Positions 19,137 through 27,426 of a stretch of DNA of 64,000 bases are shown in pieces. Made by a program: the position numbers and the translations under genes. Every line of letters starts with the position of its first letter. Within the stretch, counting starts at the first letter, position 1. The notes under the pieces were generated by a model that was not told the DNA's origin, did no database searches, and was given only the letters and a program-made list of their open reading frames with translations. Origin of the DNA: Parvibaculum sedimenti. GTDB taxonomy: Bacteria > Pseudomonadota > Alphaproteobacteria > Parvibaculales > Parvibaculaceae. The DNA is taken from positions 124,001 through 188,000 of the forward strand of contig NZ_WESC01000007.1 of NCBI RefSeq assembly GCF_009184905.1, read 5' to 3'.

Positions 19137-20054
19137 ATGCGTATCGGCATCGACCTCGGCGGCACCAAGATCGAAGGCATCGCGCTTGGCGCGGGTGGAC
19201 GCGAACTGGCGCGGAAGCGTATCGCGACGCCGGGCACCTATGACGCGACCGTTGCCGCGATCCGCGACCTCGTTGCCACCCTGGAGCAGGAGACGCAGTC
19301 TCGCGGCACGGTCGGCATCGGCATGCCGGGCGCGATCTCGCCTGCGACGGGCCTCGTGAAGAACGCCAACAGCACCTATCTCATCGGCAAGCCCTTCGAC
19401 CGCGATCTCGAGGCGGCGCTTGGGCGCGAGGTGCGCCTCGCCAATGATGCCGACTGTTTTGCGCTCTCGGAGGCGACGGATGGTGCGGGCGCAGGCGCGG
19501 CGAGCGTCTTCGGCATTATCCTCGGCACGGGCGTCGGCGGCGGCATTGTCGTCAATGGACGCCTCCTTTCCGGTCCCAACGCCATCGCAGGCGAGTGGGG
19601 CCACAACCAACTGCCCTGGATGTTGCCCGACGAACTCCCCGGCCCGGACTGCTACTGCGGCAAGAAGGGCTGCATCGAAAGCTGGAACTCGGGGCCGGGC
19701 TTCGCGGCGGAATACGCGGCCTCCGGCGAAGAACCGCTGATGGCGCAGGAAATCGTCGCCGCCGCGGAAGCGGGAAGCCGCCCCGCCCGCTTCGCGCTGC
19801 GCCGCTATGCCGACCGCCTGGCCCGCGCACTGTCCCACGTCATCAATCTCATCGACCCGCATGTCATCGTGCTTGGCGGCGGCATGTCGAACGTGGCCGC
19901 GCTCTATGACGAAGTCCCCGCGCGTTGGGGCGCTTATGTCTTTTCCGATCGCGTCGACACAAGGCTCCTCCGCAACATGCATGGCGACTCGAGCGGCGTT
20001 CGCGGCGCGGCATGGCTCTGGCCGGAGAGTGCGTCGGGGGACGGGATCGCATGA
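19137..20054 (+). CDS. ROK family sugar kinase (fructokinase / N-acetylglucosamine kinase-like)
   Basis: 305 residues. The ATP-binding start [17 protein letters not shown], the second phosphate motif [12 protein letters not shown], the substrate segment AGEWGHNQL and the ROK zinc motif [10 protein letters not shown] (CxCGxxGCxE) are all present. This set is typical of Mak-type fructokinases and NagK; sequence alone does not separate them. The usual product would be a hexose 6-phosphate. It sits between the HAD gene (3 bases upstream) and dinB (ATGA overlap downstream), so it is translated within one operon. Confidence 0.9.
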   Translation: MRIGIDLGGTKIEGIALGAGGRELARKRIATPGTYDATVAAIRDLVATLEQETQSRGTVGIGMPGAISPATGLVKNANSTYLIGKPFDRDLEAALGREVRLANDADCFALSEATDGAGAGAASVFGIILGTGVGGGIVVNGRLLSGPNAIAGEWGHNQLPWMLPDELPGPDCYCGKKGCIESWNSGPGFAAEYAASGEEPLMAQEIVAAAEAGSRPARFALRRYADRLARALSHVINLIDPHVIVLGGGMSNVAALYDEVPARWGAYVFSDRVDTRLLRNMHGDSSGVRGAAWLWPESASGDGIA

Positions 20055-21325
20055 CGGAAGCGGCGCCACGGCCCGGTTTCTGCCGCGACTGCTTCACGGC
20101 TGTCGCGGAGGGCATGACGCGCTGCCCCGCCTGCAACCGCCCCCGTCTCGTCTTTCACTCGGAAATCCACGATCTCGGCATCGCGCATCTTGATTGCGAC
20201 GCCTTCTATGCGTCAGTCGAAAAGCGCGATAACCCCGAGCTTCTCGACAAGCCGCTCATCATCGGCGGCGGCAAGCGCGGCGTTGTCTCAACCTGCTGCT
20301 ACATCGCCCGCATTCGCGGCGTGCGTTCCGCCATGCCGATGTTCAAGGCGTTGCAGGCCTGCCCCGAAGCCGTCGTCATTCGCCCGGACATGGAAAAATA
20401 CGCGCGCGTCGGGCGCGAAGTGCGCCAGATGATGCGTGACCTCACGCCGCTCGTCGAGCCGCTCTCCATCGACGAAGCCTTTCTCGATCTCACGGGCACC
20501 GAACGGCTCCACCATTCCGCTCCCGCCATCACCATGGCCAAGCTCCAGGCCCGCGTCGAAAAGGAGATCGGCATCACCGTTTCGGTGGGCCTCAGCTATT
20601 GCAAGTTCCTCGCGAAGATCGCCTCGGACATGGACAAGCCGCGTGGCTTCTCCGTGATCGGCGAGGCGGAGGCGCCCGGCTTTCTCGCAACGAAGCCCGT
20701 CTCGCTGATCTGGGGTGTCGGCAAGGCTTTCGAGCAGAAGCTCACCAGGGACGGCATCAGCCGCATCTCGCAACTTCAGAAGATGGACGAAAGCGACCTC
20801 ATGGCGCGCTACGGCAGCATGGGACGGCGGCTCTGGCGGCTTTCGCGCGGGCTCGACGATCGCTCTGTTTCGAGCGCCAATGTGGCGAAGAGCATTTCCG
20901 CCGAAACGACTTTCCTCGACGACATTTTCGACGCCGCCGAGCTCGAACGACGCTTATGGCCGCTCTGCGAAAAAGTGGCGGAGCGCACCAAGGCGGCGGG
21001 CGTTTCCGGGCAGACGGTCGTGCTGAAACTCAAGACCGCCGACTTCAAGACGCGAACACGGAGCGTCACGCTCCCCGATCCGACCCAGCTTGCCGAAGTG
21101 ATATATCGCATCGGCGCGCCGCTGCTCGCCAAAGAAGCGGACGGCACAGCATTCCGACTTCTCGGCATCGGCCTTTCGCAACTCGGCGAAGGCGAACTCG
21201 CCGATCCCCCTGACATGCTCGATCCAGCCGCGACGCGGCGCGCCACCGCCGAAAGGGCGATGGACAAGGTGCGCGCCAGGTTCGGTGCCGACGCGATCAT
21301 CAAAGGGCGCGGGATCAGGAAGTGA
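20051..21325 (+). CDS. dinB: DNA polymerase IV (Y-family) with N-terminal zinc ribbon
   Basis: 424 residues from ATG 20051, overlapping the ROK stop (ATGA). DinB copies damaged DNA without proofreading. Catalytic motifs are [11 protein letters not shown] (from residue 47) and [11 protein letters not shown] (about 139-149), which supply the metal-binding acids; the thumb and little-finger regions follow normally. Before the polymerase core there is a ~40-residue extension with two CxxC pairs (C11/C14, C25/C28) that should form a zinc ribbon, a layout known in Rhizobiales DinB proteins but absent from the E. coli enzyme. No LexA box is visible near the operon start. Confidence 0.95.
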   Translation: MTEAAPRPGFCRDCFTAVAEGMTRCPACNRPRLVFHSEIHDLGIAHLDCDAFYASVEKRDNPELLDKPLIIGGGKRGVVSTCCYIARIRGVRSAMPMFKALQACPEAVVIRPDMEKYARVGREVRQMMRDLTPLVEPLSIDEAFLDLTGTERLHHSAPAITMAKLQARVEKEIGITVSVGLSYCKFLAKIASDMDKPRGFSVIGEAEAPGFLATKPVSLIWGVGKAFEQKLTRDGISRISQLQKMDESDLMARYGSMGRRLWRLSRGLDDRSVSSANVAKSISAETTFLDDIFDAAELERRLWPLCEKVAERTKAAGVSGQTVVLKLKTADFKTRTRSVTLPDPTQLAEVIYRIGAPLLAKEADGTAFRLLGIGLSQLGEGELADPPDMLDPAATRRATAERAMDKVRARFGADAIIKGRGIRK

Positions 21326-21902
21326 GGTTGAGGTCTGCCTTCACGCGGTCGACCCACGACCTCACATGCGGAAATTCAGCAAGGTCGAAACCCGCCTCAT
21401 GGGCAAAGCGCGTATAGGCGACGAGCGCAAGATCGGCGAGCGTCAGCTTTTCACCGACGAAGTATCGGCGCGTCGCAATATGCCCTTCCATGACGCCAAG
21501 CGCCCGCTTGCCCTTATCCATCAGCGCCGGGTCGATCTCGCTTTCCGGCTTCTTCAGGATATGCGCGTAAAAGCGGCGCACCGCGATGGCTGTTTCGTGA
21601 CTGTATTGCTCCCAGAAAAGCCATTGATTCATCAGTGCGCGGTCGAAAGCATCCGCCGGAATGAGGTCTGAGCCATCGGCGAGATAAAGCATGATCGCGT
21701 TAGACTGCGCGAGCGACCGGCCATCCTCGAACCGGACGGTCGGCACCTGCCCAGCGGGGTTCATCGCCAGAAATTCGGGCGTCCGCGTCTCGCCCCTCAG
21801 AATATCCATTTCGATCCAGCGATAGGGAATACCGAGACGGTCGCAGACGAATTTCACCTTGTGGCAATTGCCCGAAATCGAATCTCCGTAAATCGTCAGC
21901 AC
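21315..21902 (-). CDS. Glutathione S-transferase family protein
   Basis: 195 residues from the GTG at 21902, which has AGGGAG at a good distance; a TTG at 21920 would add six residues. The thioredoxin-like N-terminal half contains [12 protein letters not shown] with the active-site Ser/Cys region, the cis-proline segment [14 protein letters not shown] and [13 protein letters not shown]. The C-terminal half is the helical GST domain with the conserved [12 protein letters not shown]-capping box. It would use glutathione on an unknown electrophile. It overlaps the end of dinB tail-to-tail by 11 bases and follows eipB by 11 bases. Confidence 0.9.
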   Translation of the reverse strand: MLTIYGDSISGNCHKVKFVCDRLGIPYRWIEMDILRGETRTPEFLAMNPAGQVPTVRFEDGRSLAQSNAIMLYLADGSDLIPADAFDRALMNQWLFWEQYSHETAIAVRRFYAHILKKPESEIDPALMDKGKRALGVMEGHIATRRYFVGEKLTLADLALVAYTRFAHEAGFDLAEFPHVRSWVDRVKADLNLTS

Positions 21903-21913
21903 ACACCTCTCCC

Positions 21914-22801
21914 TCAGCAAGTCCCCGGCTTGAAATATTCGATTTGGGAGAGCTCCCCCTTCAGGACCACATCGTCATAATTCATCTCCAGCGAGCTCAT
22001 GACGCCGTTCGGGAACATGCGGAACCCCATTTCGAAGCTCGGCGTGCCATCCTGCTCATCATTGTCCTTGTCGAAATAGCTCATATGCACCGGCCAGGCA
22101 TGGACCGCCGCGAGCGCGTCGCCCGCGCCCCTGTTCTTGACGCGGACCTTGCGCGCATCGATGGGCGCATCGCCTGCCGCGCCGATAAAGGCGGTAATGG
22201 CGGTGGGCCCATCCTGGGTACCGTCGAAGAGCGGGCCGGAGAACACACCCTTGCCATCCGCCGCCGCCTTCAACAATGCGATATTGAAGGCCGTGGGAAA
22301 CAGCACATCTTCGGGCAGTTTCTCGGCGGCCTTGCCCTGCTCCTCGATCAGTACGTGGTCATCCTCACGGACCGCATGGCCGCTGACATGAGCCGTGACC
22401 TTGCCGTCCGTATATTCGGTCCTGTCGAAGCGGAATTCATTGCCGTCGAGCGACTCCCAGGAACTCAGCCGAATGTCGCTGGTCGTCGTGCCGCCGCTAC
22501 CATCGCCCAGATTGGTCACGACGCGTTGCTCGGACGTGTAGCCTTCGCAGCGCGGGCCGCCTCGCCATTCGACGACCATGCGGCCCGACACGGCATCGGT
22601 GTCACCTGTCGATTTCGCTGCATCTATGGACAGGTCATAGACCGCGCGATGCATCTGCATGGCAAGCGCCGGCCCTGCGTTTCGCGTTTTCGCAGCCCAG
22701 ACCAGCATGGCCACCAGGGCAAGGGCGACCACTGCCGCGCCGATGAAGAGGCCGCGCGCGCCTGCGACGCCCCTCTGCCGAATTCCAAACCCGTCCCACA
22801 T
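21914..22801 (-). CDS. eipB: Cell envelope integrity protein EipB (DUF1849)
   Basis: 295 residues. An N-terminal hydrophobic segment (about 18-37) serves as signal or anchor. The periplasmic body has the EipB pattern HRAVYDLSID, GRMVVEWRGG-RCEGYTSEQR, a long beta-rich spiral region, and a terminal cysteine (FKPGTC). C85 and C295 correspond to the conserved disulfide pair of Brucella EipB. EipB is a periplasmic beta-spiral protein needed for envelope integrity in Brucella and conserved across Rhizobiales and relatives. The gene stands divergent from the 2-hydroxyacid dehydrogenase and probably co-transcribes the GST gene. Confidence 0.88.
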   Translation of the reverse strand: MWDGFGIRQRGVAGARGLFIGAAVVALALVAMLVWAAKTRNAGPALAMQMHRAVYDLSIDAAKSTGDTDAVSGRMVVEWRGGPRCEGYTSEQRVVTNLGDGSGGTTTSDIRLSSWESLDGNEFRFDRTEYTDGKVTAHVSGHAVREDDHVLIEEQGKAAEKLPEDVLFPTAFNIALLKAAADGKGVFSGPLFDGTQDGPTAITAFIGAAGDAPIDARKVRVKNRGAGDALAAVHAWPVHMSYFDKDNDEQDGTPSFEMGFRMFPNGVMSSLEMNYDDVVLKGELSQIEYFKPGTC

Positions 22802-22910
22802 TTATGGGTATCGTCCTTCCGAAGTCGCCGTCGCCCGCCAGACAGTCCTTTTTCTACCCCAACCCATCGGATAAACCAAAGCATCCGGTATCAGACCCCA
22901 GAGGCCCGCC

Positions 22911-23882
22911 GTGCCAACTTCGCTGCCCCGCCTGCTCGTCACCAGAAAGCTGCCCGCCGACGTCGAGGCGCGGCTTGCCCGAAGCTATGACGCGGACACC
23001 AACCCGACGGATGCTGTGCTAACGGCGGATGAGCTCGTCGCCAGGGCCGAGGGCAAGGATGCGCTTCTGGTCACGCCTGCCGACAGGGTCAATGCCGCCT
23101 TGATCGTCCGCCTGCCCGCTTCCATTCGCGTCATTGCGAGTTTCTCGGTCGGCTACGACCATATCGACGTGAAGGCGGCCGATGCGCGCGGCATCCCCGT
23201 CACCAATACGCCGGACGTGCTGACCGACGCGACGGCGGACATTGCCCTTCTCCTCATCCTCGGAGCGGCGCGGGGTGCGGCGGCGGGTATGGCGGCCATC
23301 CGCGACAACACATGGAAGAACTGGGCCCCCACGGGCATGCTCAGCACGGACATCAAAGGCAAGCGGCTCGGCATCCTCGGCATGGGCCGCATCGGCCAGG
23401 CGGTGGCGCACCGTGCCCGCGCGTTCGGCATGACGATCCACTACCACAACCGCAAAAGGCTCGACGCGGCGGAGGAGCAAGGCGCTCATTTCCACGCGAC
23501 CGCGGATGAGCTTTTCGCCGCCTCGGATGTCCTCTCCGTCCATTGCGCCTCGACGCCGGAGACGCGCCTGCTCGTCAACGCCCGTACGCTCGCCCTGCTG
23601 CCCAGGGGCGCCATCGTGATCAACACCGCGCGGGGCGACATCGTGGACGATGAAGCGTTGATTTCGGCGCTTCAGGGGGGGCATCTCCGCGCCATCGGTC
23701 TCGACGTCTACGCCAACGAGCCCAATATCGATCCGCGCTACCGGACGCTCGAAAACGCCTTCCTGCTGCCGCATCTCGGCAGCGCGACCCTCGAAACCCG
23801 CAACGCCATGGGCTTCCGCGCGCTGGACAACCTCGACGACTTCTTCGCGGGCCGGGAACCGAGGGATCGTGTGAAAGGCTGA
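22911..23882 (+). CDS. D-2-hydroxyacid dehydrogenase (glyoxylate/hydroxypyruvate reductase type)
   Basis: 323 residues, starting with GTG. The NAD(P)-binding motif is LGILGMGRIGQAVA and the catalytic triad is visible as the arginine in NTARGDIVDDEAL, the glutamate after the LDVYANEP segment and the histidine in LLPHLGSATLETR (about 287). These belong to the GhrB/GyaR branch, which reduces glyoxylate or hydroxypyruvate in the cytosol, though related enzymes act on other 2-keto acids. It is a single gene with no obvious partners; 109 bases separate it from the divergent eipB. Confidence 0.92.
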   Translation: MPTSLPRLLVTRKLPADVEARLARSYDADTNPTDAVLTADELVARAEGKDALLVTPADRVNAALIVRLPASIRVIASFSVGYDHIDVKAADARGIPVTNTPDVLTDATADIALLLILGAARGAAAGMAAIRDNTWKNWAPTGMLSTDIKGKRLGILGMGRIGQAVAHRARAFGMTIHYHNRKRLDAAEEQGAHFHATADELFAASDVLSVHCASTPETRLLVNARTLALLPRGAIVINTARGDIVDDEALISALQGGHLRAIGLDVYANEPNIDPRYRTLENAFLLPHLGSATLETRNAMGFRALDNLDDFFAGREPRDRVKG

Positions 23883-23980
23883 CCGCATGATGCGGCCTTG
23901 ATAAAGACCGACGAGAGTCCACATCGAATTTTTATGCGCATTCCGCGCATTATCCGGGCGTCAACAAGCAGATCCCGGCA

Positions 23981-24244
23981 ATGCCCGAACGCAACATTGA
24001 GCCATATTCTTCCCTGCCAGCTCCGCGCAGCGAGGAGCCGGTCTCATCCCATGGCTCCGACGATCGGTCCGGGCCGGTCGAGGCCTTCTGGGAAACACTC
24101 GCGATACTGACGATCGTTTTCATGCTCGTCATTGTCGTCAATATTACCCTTGAAACGCTTCAGTCGAGCCAGATGAAGCCACCGGCTCACAATACCATCA
24201 TGTCCCCGGCAGGCAGCGCCGAGCACCTGGCCCCGCGCAATTGA
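23981..24244 (+). CDS. Small single-pass membrane protein, function unknown
   Basis: 87 residues. An acidic, proline/serine-rich N-terminal part is followed by one strong membrane segment (about 38-57, LAILTIVFMLVIVVNI) and a short polar tail, so it is likely anchored in the inner membrane with few residues on one side. No recognisable domain is present. The ribosome binding site is not strong. It lies between two well-supported genes and its codon use resembles theirs, but its existence as a real gene rests mainly on the membrane segment. Confidence 0.5.
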   Translation: MPERNIEPYSSLPAPRSEEPVSSHGSDDRSGPVEAFWETLAILTIVFMLVIVVNITLETLQSSQMKPPAHNTIMSPAGSAEHLAPRN

Positions 24245-24329
24245 ACGAATTTCATTTCCCTTCCCCAATCGGCATCGACGGATTAGGTATTACTCCTGTT
24301 CATCGAGATGAAACGAGGCGGAGACGGAA

Positions 24330-24797
24330 ATGACAGGCAGGATCGACGCGCGGCTTTCGGAACTCGCAATCGTGCTCCCCAAGGCAGCGGCCCCGATGGC
24401 GAACTACGTGCCTTGGGTGATCACTGGCAACCTCGTCTTTATCTCGGGTCAGGGACCGGTGGGACCCAACGGCGTCGAATATGCCGGCAAGCTCGGCCGC
24501 GACCATGACGTCGAAGCAGGCCGCAAGGCCGCCCGCCTCACCGCGCTCAACGTCATCGCCCAGCTTCGCGAGGCCGTCGGCGGCAATCTCGACCGCGTAA
24601 AGCGCTGCGTGAAGCTTGTCGGTTTCGTCAACTCGACGCCTGAGTTCAACCAGCAGCCCGCCGTCATCAACGGCGCGTCGGACCTCATGGTCGAAATCTT
24701 CGGAGATGCCGGCCGCCACGCGCGCTCCGCCGTTTCCACGCCGAGCCTCCCGGTCGACATCTCGGTCGAGGTCGAAGCCATTTTCGAGATTGAATAA
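24330..24797 (+). CDS. RidA family protein (YjgF/YER057c/UK114)
   Basis: 155 residues. The RidA-like fold is shown by NLVFISGQGPVGPNG near the middle, the helix that includes AARLTALNVIAQL and the terminal SAVSTPSLPVDISVEVEAIFEI; the arginine of RidA-proper (usually IRAC after the S/G-x-P-x-x) is not kept in the same way. Members of this atypical subfamily deaminate or hydrolyse imine intermediates or have unknown roles. It lies directly upstream of an 88-bp palindromic element and a FemAB-like gene. Confidence 0.85.
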   Translation: MTGRIDARLSELAIVLPKAAAPMANYVPWVITGNLVFISGQGPVGPNGVEYAGKLGRDHDVEAGRKAARLTALNVIAQLREAVGGNLDRVKRCVKLVGFVNSTPEFNQQPAVINGASDLMVEIFGDAGRHARSAVSTPSLPVDISVEVEAIFEIE

Positions 24798-24805
24798 AGG
24801 CCTCA

Positions 24806-24893
24806 CCGTCATGCCCTGCTTCATGCAGGGCATCCACGTCTTTGAAGCAGTCAAGAAAGACGGGGATGGCCCGGACAAGCCGGGCCATGACGG
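24806..24893. repeat. Three-stem palindromic intergenic repeat, copy A
   Basis: The ends pair as CCGTCAT and ATGACGG. Inside are two hairpins, ATGCCCTGC-loop TTCAT-GCAGGGCAT and ATGGCCCGG-loop ACAAG-CCGGGCCAT, joined by a CCACGTCTTT...AAAGACGGGG pair around a short spacer. The same architecture recurs at 43253-43346 with the two hairpin sequences in the opposite order. Confidence 0.85.
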
Positions 24894-24921
24894 CAATGGA
24901 AACATGCTTTAAACTCGCCGC

Positions 24922-26133
24922 ATGGGTGACGCCGAACAAGCCATCATCAAAGTCGCGCAAGGCCTCGGCGCCGTCGATCCGGCGGCGTGGGATGCTTGCG
25001 CGAACCCTGCCGACGAGCCTTTCAATCCCTTTGTCTCCCATGCCTTTCTGAGCGCACTTGAAGATAGCGGCTCGGCCACGCGGCGCACGGGCTGGGCGCC
25101 CTATCATCTGCTCCTCGAAGATGGTTGCGGCGGGCTCGCGGGCGCCATGCCGATGTATCTGAAGAGCCATAGCCGCGGCGAATACGTCTTCGACCATGGC
25201 TGGGCCGACGCCTATCAGCGCGCGGGCGGAAACTACTATCCGAAGTTGCAGGTGTCGGTTCCCTTCACACCCGCAACGGGCCCGCGCCTGCTGACGCCTG
25301 CGGGGCCGGGCCGGGAGGCGGCGGAAGATCAGCTGCTTGCGGGCGCAATCGAGGTTGCGCGGCGCATGGGCGTATCGTCCATCCACTGGACCTTCCTGCC
25401 GGAGCGGCAATGGGCGCGGCTTGGCGCGCAGGGTTGCCTGCAGCGCCTCGACCAGCAATTCCATTGGCACAATCGCGGCTACGCGACATTCGACGACTTC
25501 CTCGCGGACCTCTCCTCGCGCAAGCGCAAGATGATCCGCAAGGAGCGCGAACGCGCACTGGAAAACGGTGTCGAAATCGAATGGATGACGGGTTCCGACC
25601 TCACCGAAGATCACTGGGACGCCTTCTATGCGTTCTATATGGATACCGGCAGCCGCAAATGGGGCAGCCCCTATCTCACGCGCGAATTCTTCAGCCTCAT
25701 CAACGAGCGCATGCCCGAGCAGACGTTGCTCGTCATGGCGAAGCGTGCTGGCCGCTACGTCGCGGGCGCGCTCAACTTCATTGGTGGCGACGTTCTCTTC
25801 GGGCGGAACTGGGGCGCGGTGGAGCATCACCCGTTCCTGCATTTCGAATGCTGCTACTATCAGGCGATCGACTTCGCCATCAGCCGCGGGCTCTCCCGCG
25901 TGGAAGCTGGCGCGCAAGGCGAACACAAGCTCGCGCGAGGCTACCTGCCCTCCAGAACCTACAGCGCGCACTGGATCGCCAATGCCGCCTTCCGTGAGGC
26001 CGTTGCCGATTATCTGGAGCGCGAGCGGATTTACGTGGATCGCGATGTCGAGGCCCTTGGCGAATATTCGCCCTTCAGGCACCATCTCGCATCTGACGCC
26101 GCCGGTGCGGATATGCAAGAGGACGATTTCTGA
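24922..26133 (+). CDS. FemAB-like / GNAT-fold peptidoglycan-related protein (DUF482, COG3146)
   Basis: 403 residues. This family, listed as peptidogalycan biosynthesis/recognition, has two GNAT-like halves as in FemABX aminoacyltransferases. Supporting segments are NPFVSHAFLSALEDSGSA near the start, HWTFLPERQW, RKRKMIRKERERAL, and the C-terminal YLPSRTYSAHWI. Homologues are widespread in proteobacteria, but no reaction is proven; transfer of an amino acid to a cell-envelope or metabolite acceptor is likely. It is followed after 2 bases by the HIT gene, which implies co-transcription. Confidence 0.88.
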   Translation: MGDAEQAIIKVAQGLGAVDPAAWDACANPADEPFNPFVSHAFLSALEDSGSATRRTGWAPYHLLLEDGCGGLAGAMPMYLKSHSRGEYVFDHGWADAYQRAGGNYYPKLQVSVPFTPATGPRLLTPAGPGREAAEDQLLAGAIEVARRMGVSSIHWTFLPERQWARLGAQGCLQRLDQQFHWHNRGYATFDDFLADLSSRKRKMIRKERERALENGVEIEWMTGSDLTEDHWDAFYAFYMDTGSRKWGSPYLTREFFSLINERMPEQTLLVMAKRAGRYVAGALNFIGGDVLFGRNWGAVEHHPFLHFECCYYQAIDFAISRGLSRVEAGAQGEHKLARGYLPSRTYSAHWIANAAFREAVADYLERERIYVDRDVEALGEYSPFRHHLASDAAGADMQEDDF

Positions 26134-26135
26134 GA

Positions 26136-26561
26136 ATGGCCTACGACAACAACAATATTTTCGCGAAAATCCTTCGCGGCGAGGCTCCCTGCTTCAAGGT
26201 CTATGAGGATGAGCGCAACATCGCCTTCATGGACGTGATGCCGCAGTCCGAGGGACATACGCTGGTGATCCCGAAGATGGCCGCAGAAAACATTTTCGAC
26301 CTTCCGCCCGATGACGCCGCGAGCCTGATTCAGGCAACGCAGAAAGTCGCAGCCGCGGTCAAGCGGGCGATCAAAGCGCCGGGACTGATGATCGCACAGT
26401 TGAACGGCGCGGAGGCCGGGCAGACCGTCTTCCACATCCACATGCACGTCATCCCCCGCTGGAGCGGCGCGGACCTGAAGCTGCATGCGCGAGAACTGGC
26501 TGACTTTGAGGTTCTGAAGAAGCAGGCCGAATTGATCAAGGCGGAGCTTGAAAGGCACTAA
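26136..26561 (+). CDS. HIT family nucleotide hydrolase
   Basis: 141 residues. The family motif HIHMHVIPRW (near residue 98; HxHxHxx) contains the nucleophilic central histidine, and the start NNNIFAKILRGEAPCFKVYED is typical of the HinT/Fhit-like branch. These enzymes hydrolyse AMP-linked compounds such as adenosine phosphoramidates. It is translated 2 bases after the FemAB-like gene, a pairing conserved in alphaproteobacteria, and ends 18 bases before a strong hairpin. Confidence 0.92.
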   Translation: MAYDNNNIFAKILRGEAPCFKVYEDERNIAFMDVMPQSEGHTLVIPKMAAENIFDLPPDDAASLIQATQKVAAAVKRAIKAPGLMIAQLNGAEAGQTVFHIHMHVIPRWSGADLKLHARELADFEVLKKQAELIKAELERH

Positions 26562-26578
26562 CGTCTCGTCTCTCCATT

Positions 26579-26609
26579 CGTCATGCGCGGTTCATGTCCG
26601 CGCATGACG
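26579..26609. repeat. Perfect 12-bp stem-loop after the HIT gene
   Basis: CGTCATGCGCGG (26579-26590), loop TTCATGT, CCGCGCATGACG (26598-26609). There is no T-run, so it is at most a Rho-independent terminator of doubtful strength. The GTCATG...CATGAC outer arms match those of the three-stem repeats at 24.8 and 43.3 kb, so it may be a half copy of that family. Confidence 0.6.
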
Positions 26610-26626
26610 ATGAAGAGCTTCCGCTC

Positions 26627-26992
26627 TTAGCCCATATGGAAGGCGCAGATCTTGTTGCCTTCGAGATCGCGGAAATAGGCGCCGTAGAAATTGCCGCCGC
26701 GCAGGCCCGGCGCACCTTCGTCCGAGCCGCCCAGCGCAAGCGCCTTGGCGTGGATCTTGTCGACATTCTCGCGCGAGCCGACGGCAAGGGCCACCATGTT
26801 GCCGTTGCCGGCCTTGGCCGGATTGCCGTCATAGGGCGCGATGACGCCGAGCATGGGGCCGCCATTCGACCAGAGGATCAGGCGGTCGCCATCCTCCATC
26901 ACGCGCTTCGCGCCGAGAAGGCCAAGCAGTTCGTCATAGAAAGCACCCGCCTTTTTGCGGTCGTTGCTGCCGAGCGTTACGTATCCGATCAT
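26627..26992 (-). CDS. VOC family (glyoxalase-like) protein
   Basis: 121 residues with the start MIGYVTLGSNDRKKAGAFYDELLG and the end FYGAYFRDLEGNKICAF, the two half-modules of the glyoxalase/bleomycin-resistance/dioxygenase fold. The metal ligands that would make it a true glyoxalase are not all certain. It converges with the HIT gene across a hairpin and lies downstream of the SnoaL-like gene on the same strand with a 50-base gap. Substrate unknown. Confidence 0.85.
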   Translation of the reverse strand: MIGYVTLGSNDRKKAGAFYDELLGLLGAKRVMEDGDRLILWSNGGPMLGVIAPYDGNPAKAGNGNMVALAVGSRENVDKIHAKALALGGSDEGAPGLRGGNFYGAYFRDLEGNKICAFHMG

Positions 26993-27042
26993 CTGATCGT
27001 TCTCCCTGTCAGTTTATGGTTGTTGCCGTCTTGTCCGGACCG

Positions 27043-27426
27043 TCAGGGTGCGAAGCTCGATCGCGCCTTGATGCCCCAGTGCCCGTTTTCGTTCGTCACG
27101 ACATAAATGGAATCGTAGTGCCCGATCACGCTGCCGTCAGCACGATAGCGCGTGAAGCGCGTATCGAAATGCACTTTCTCACGGCCGGCATGGATAACCT
27201 CGCGGCGATCCCATGCCGAGTGGTGCCACCCCTCTCCAAGCGAGTTGTCGAACATCGAGGGCTTGTGATGCCCGGGCTCGATGATCGTCAGCGTGTTTGA
27301 TGCCAGCCGCACGCTCGGAAAATTGAACGTCGCCTCAAATGCCACGACGTCCCGGGCATTGAAAGCGGCCATGAAGTCGTCGAGACACTTCATGGCCGCA
27401 TTGATGCTATCGGTATGGTCACTCAT
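27043..27426 (-). CDS. SnoaL-like / NTF2-fold protein
   Basis: 127 residues with the NTF2-like cone fold suggested by CLDDFMAAFNARDVVAFEATFNFPSVR at the start and the terminal GHYDSIYVVTNENGHWGIKARSSFA. Such small proteins are often steroid-isomerase-like enzymes, polyketide cyclases or ligand-binding proteins. Its start overlaps the clpA stop (ATGA), so it is translated after clpA in the same message, an association of unclear meaning. Confidence 0.8.
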   Translation of the reverse strand: MSDHTDSINAAMKCLDDFMAAFNARDVVAFEATFNFPSVRLASNTLTIIEPGHHKPSMFDNSLGEGWHHSAWDRREVIHAGREKVHFDTRFTRYRADGSVIGHYDSIYVVTNENGHWGIKARSSFAP

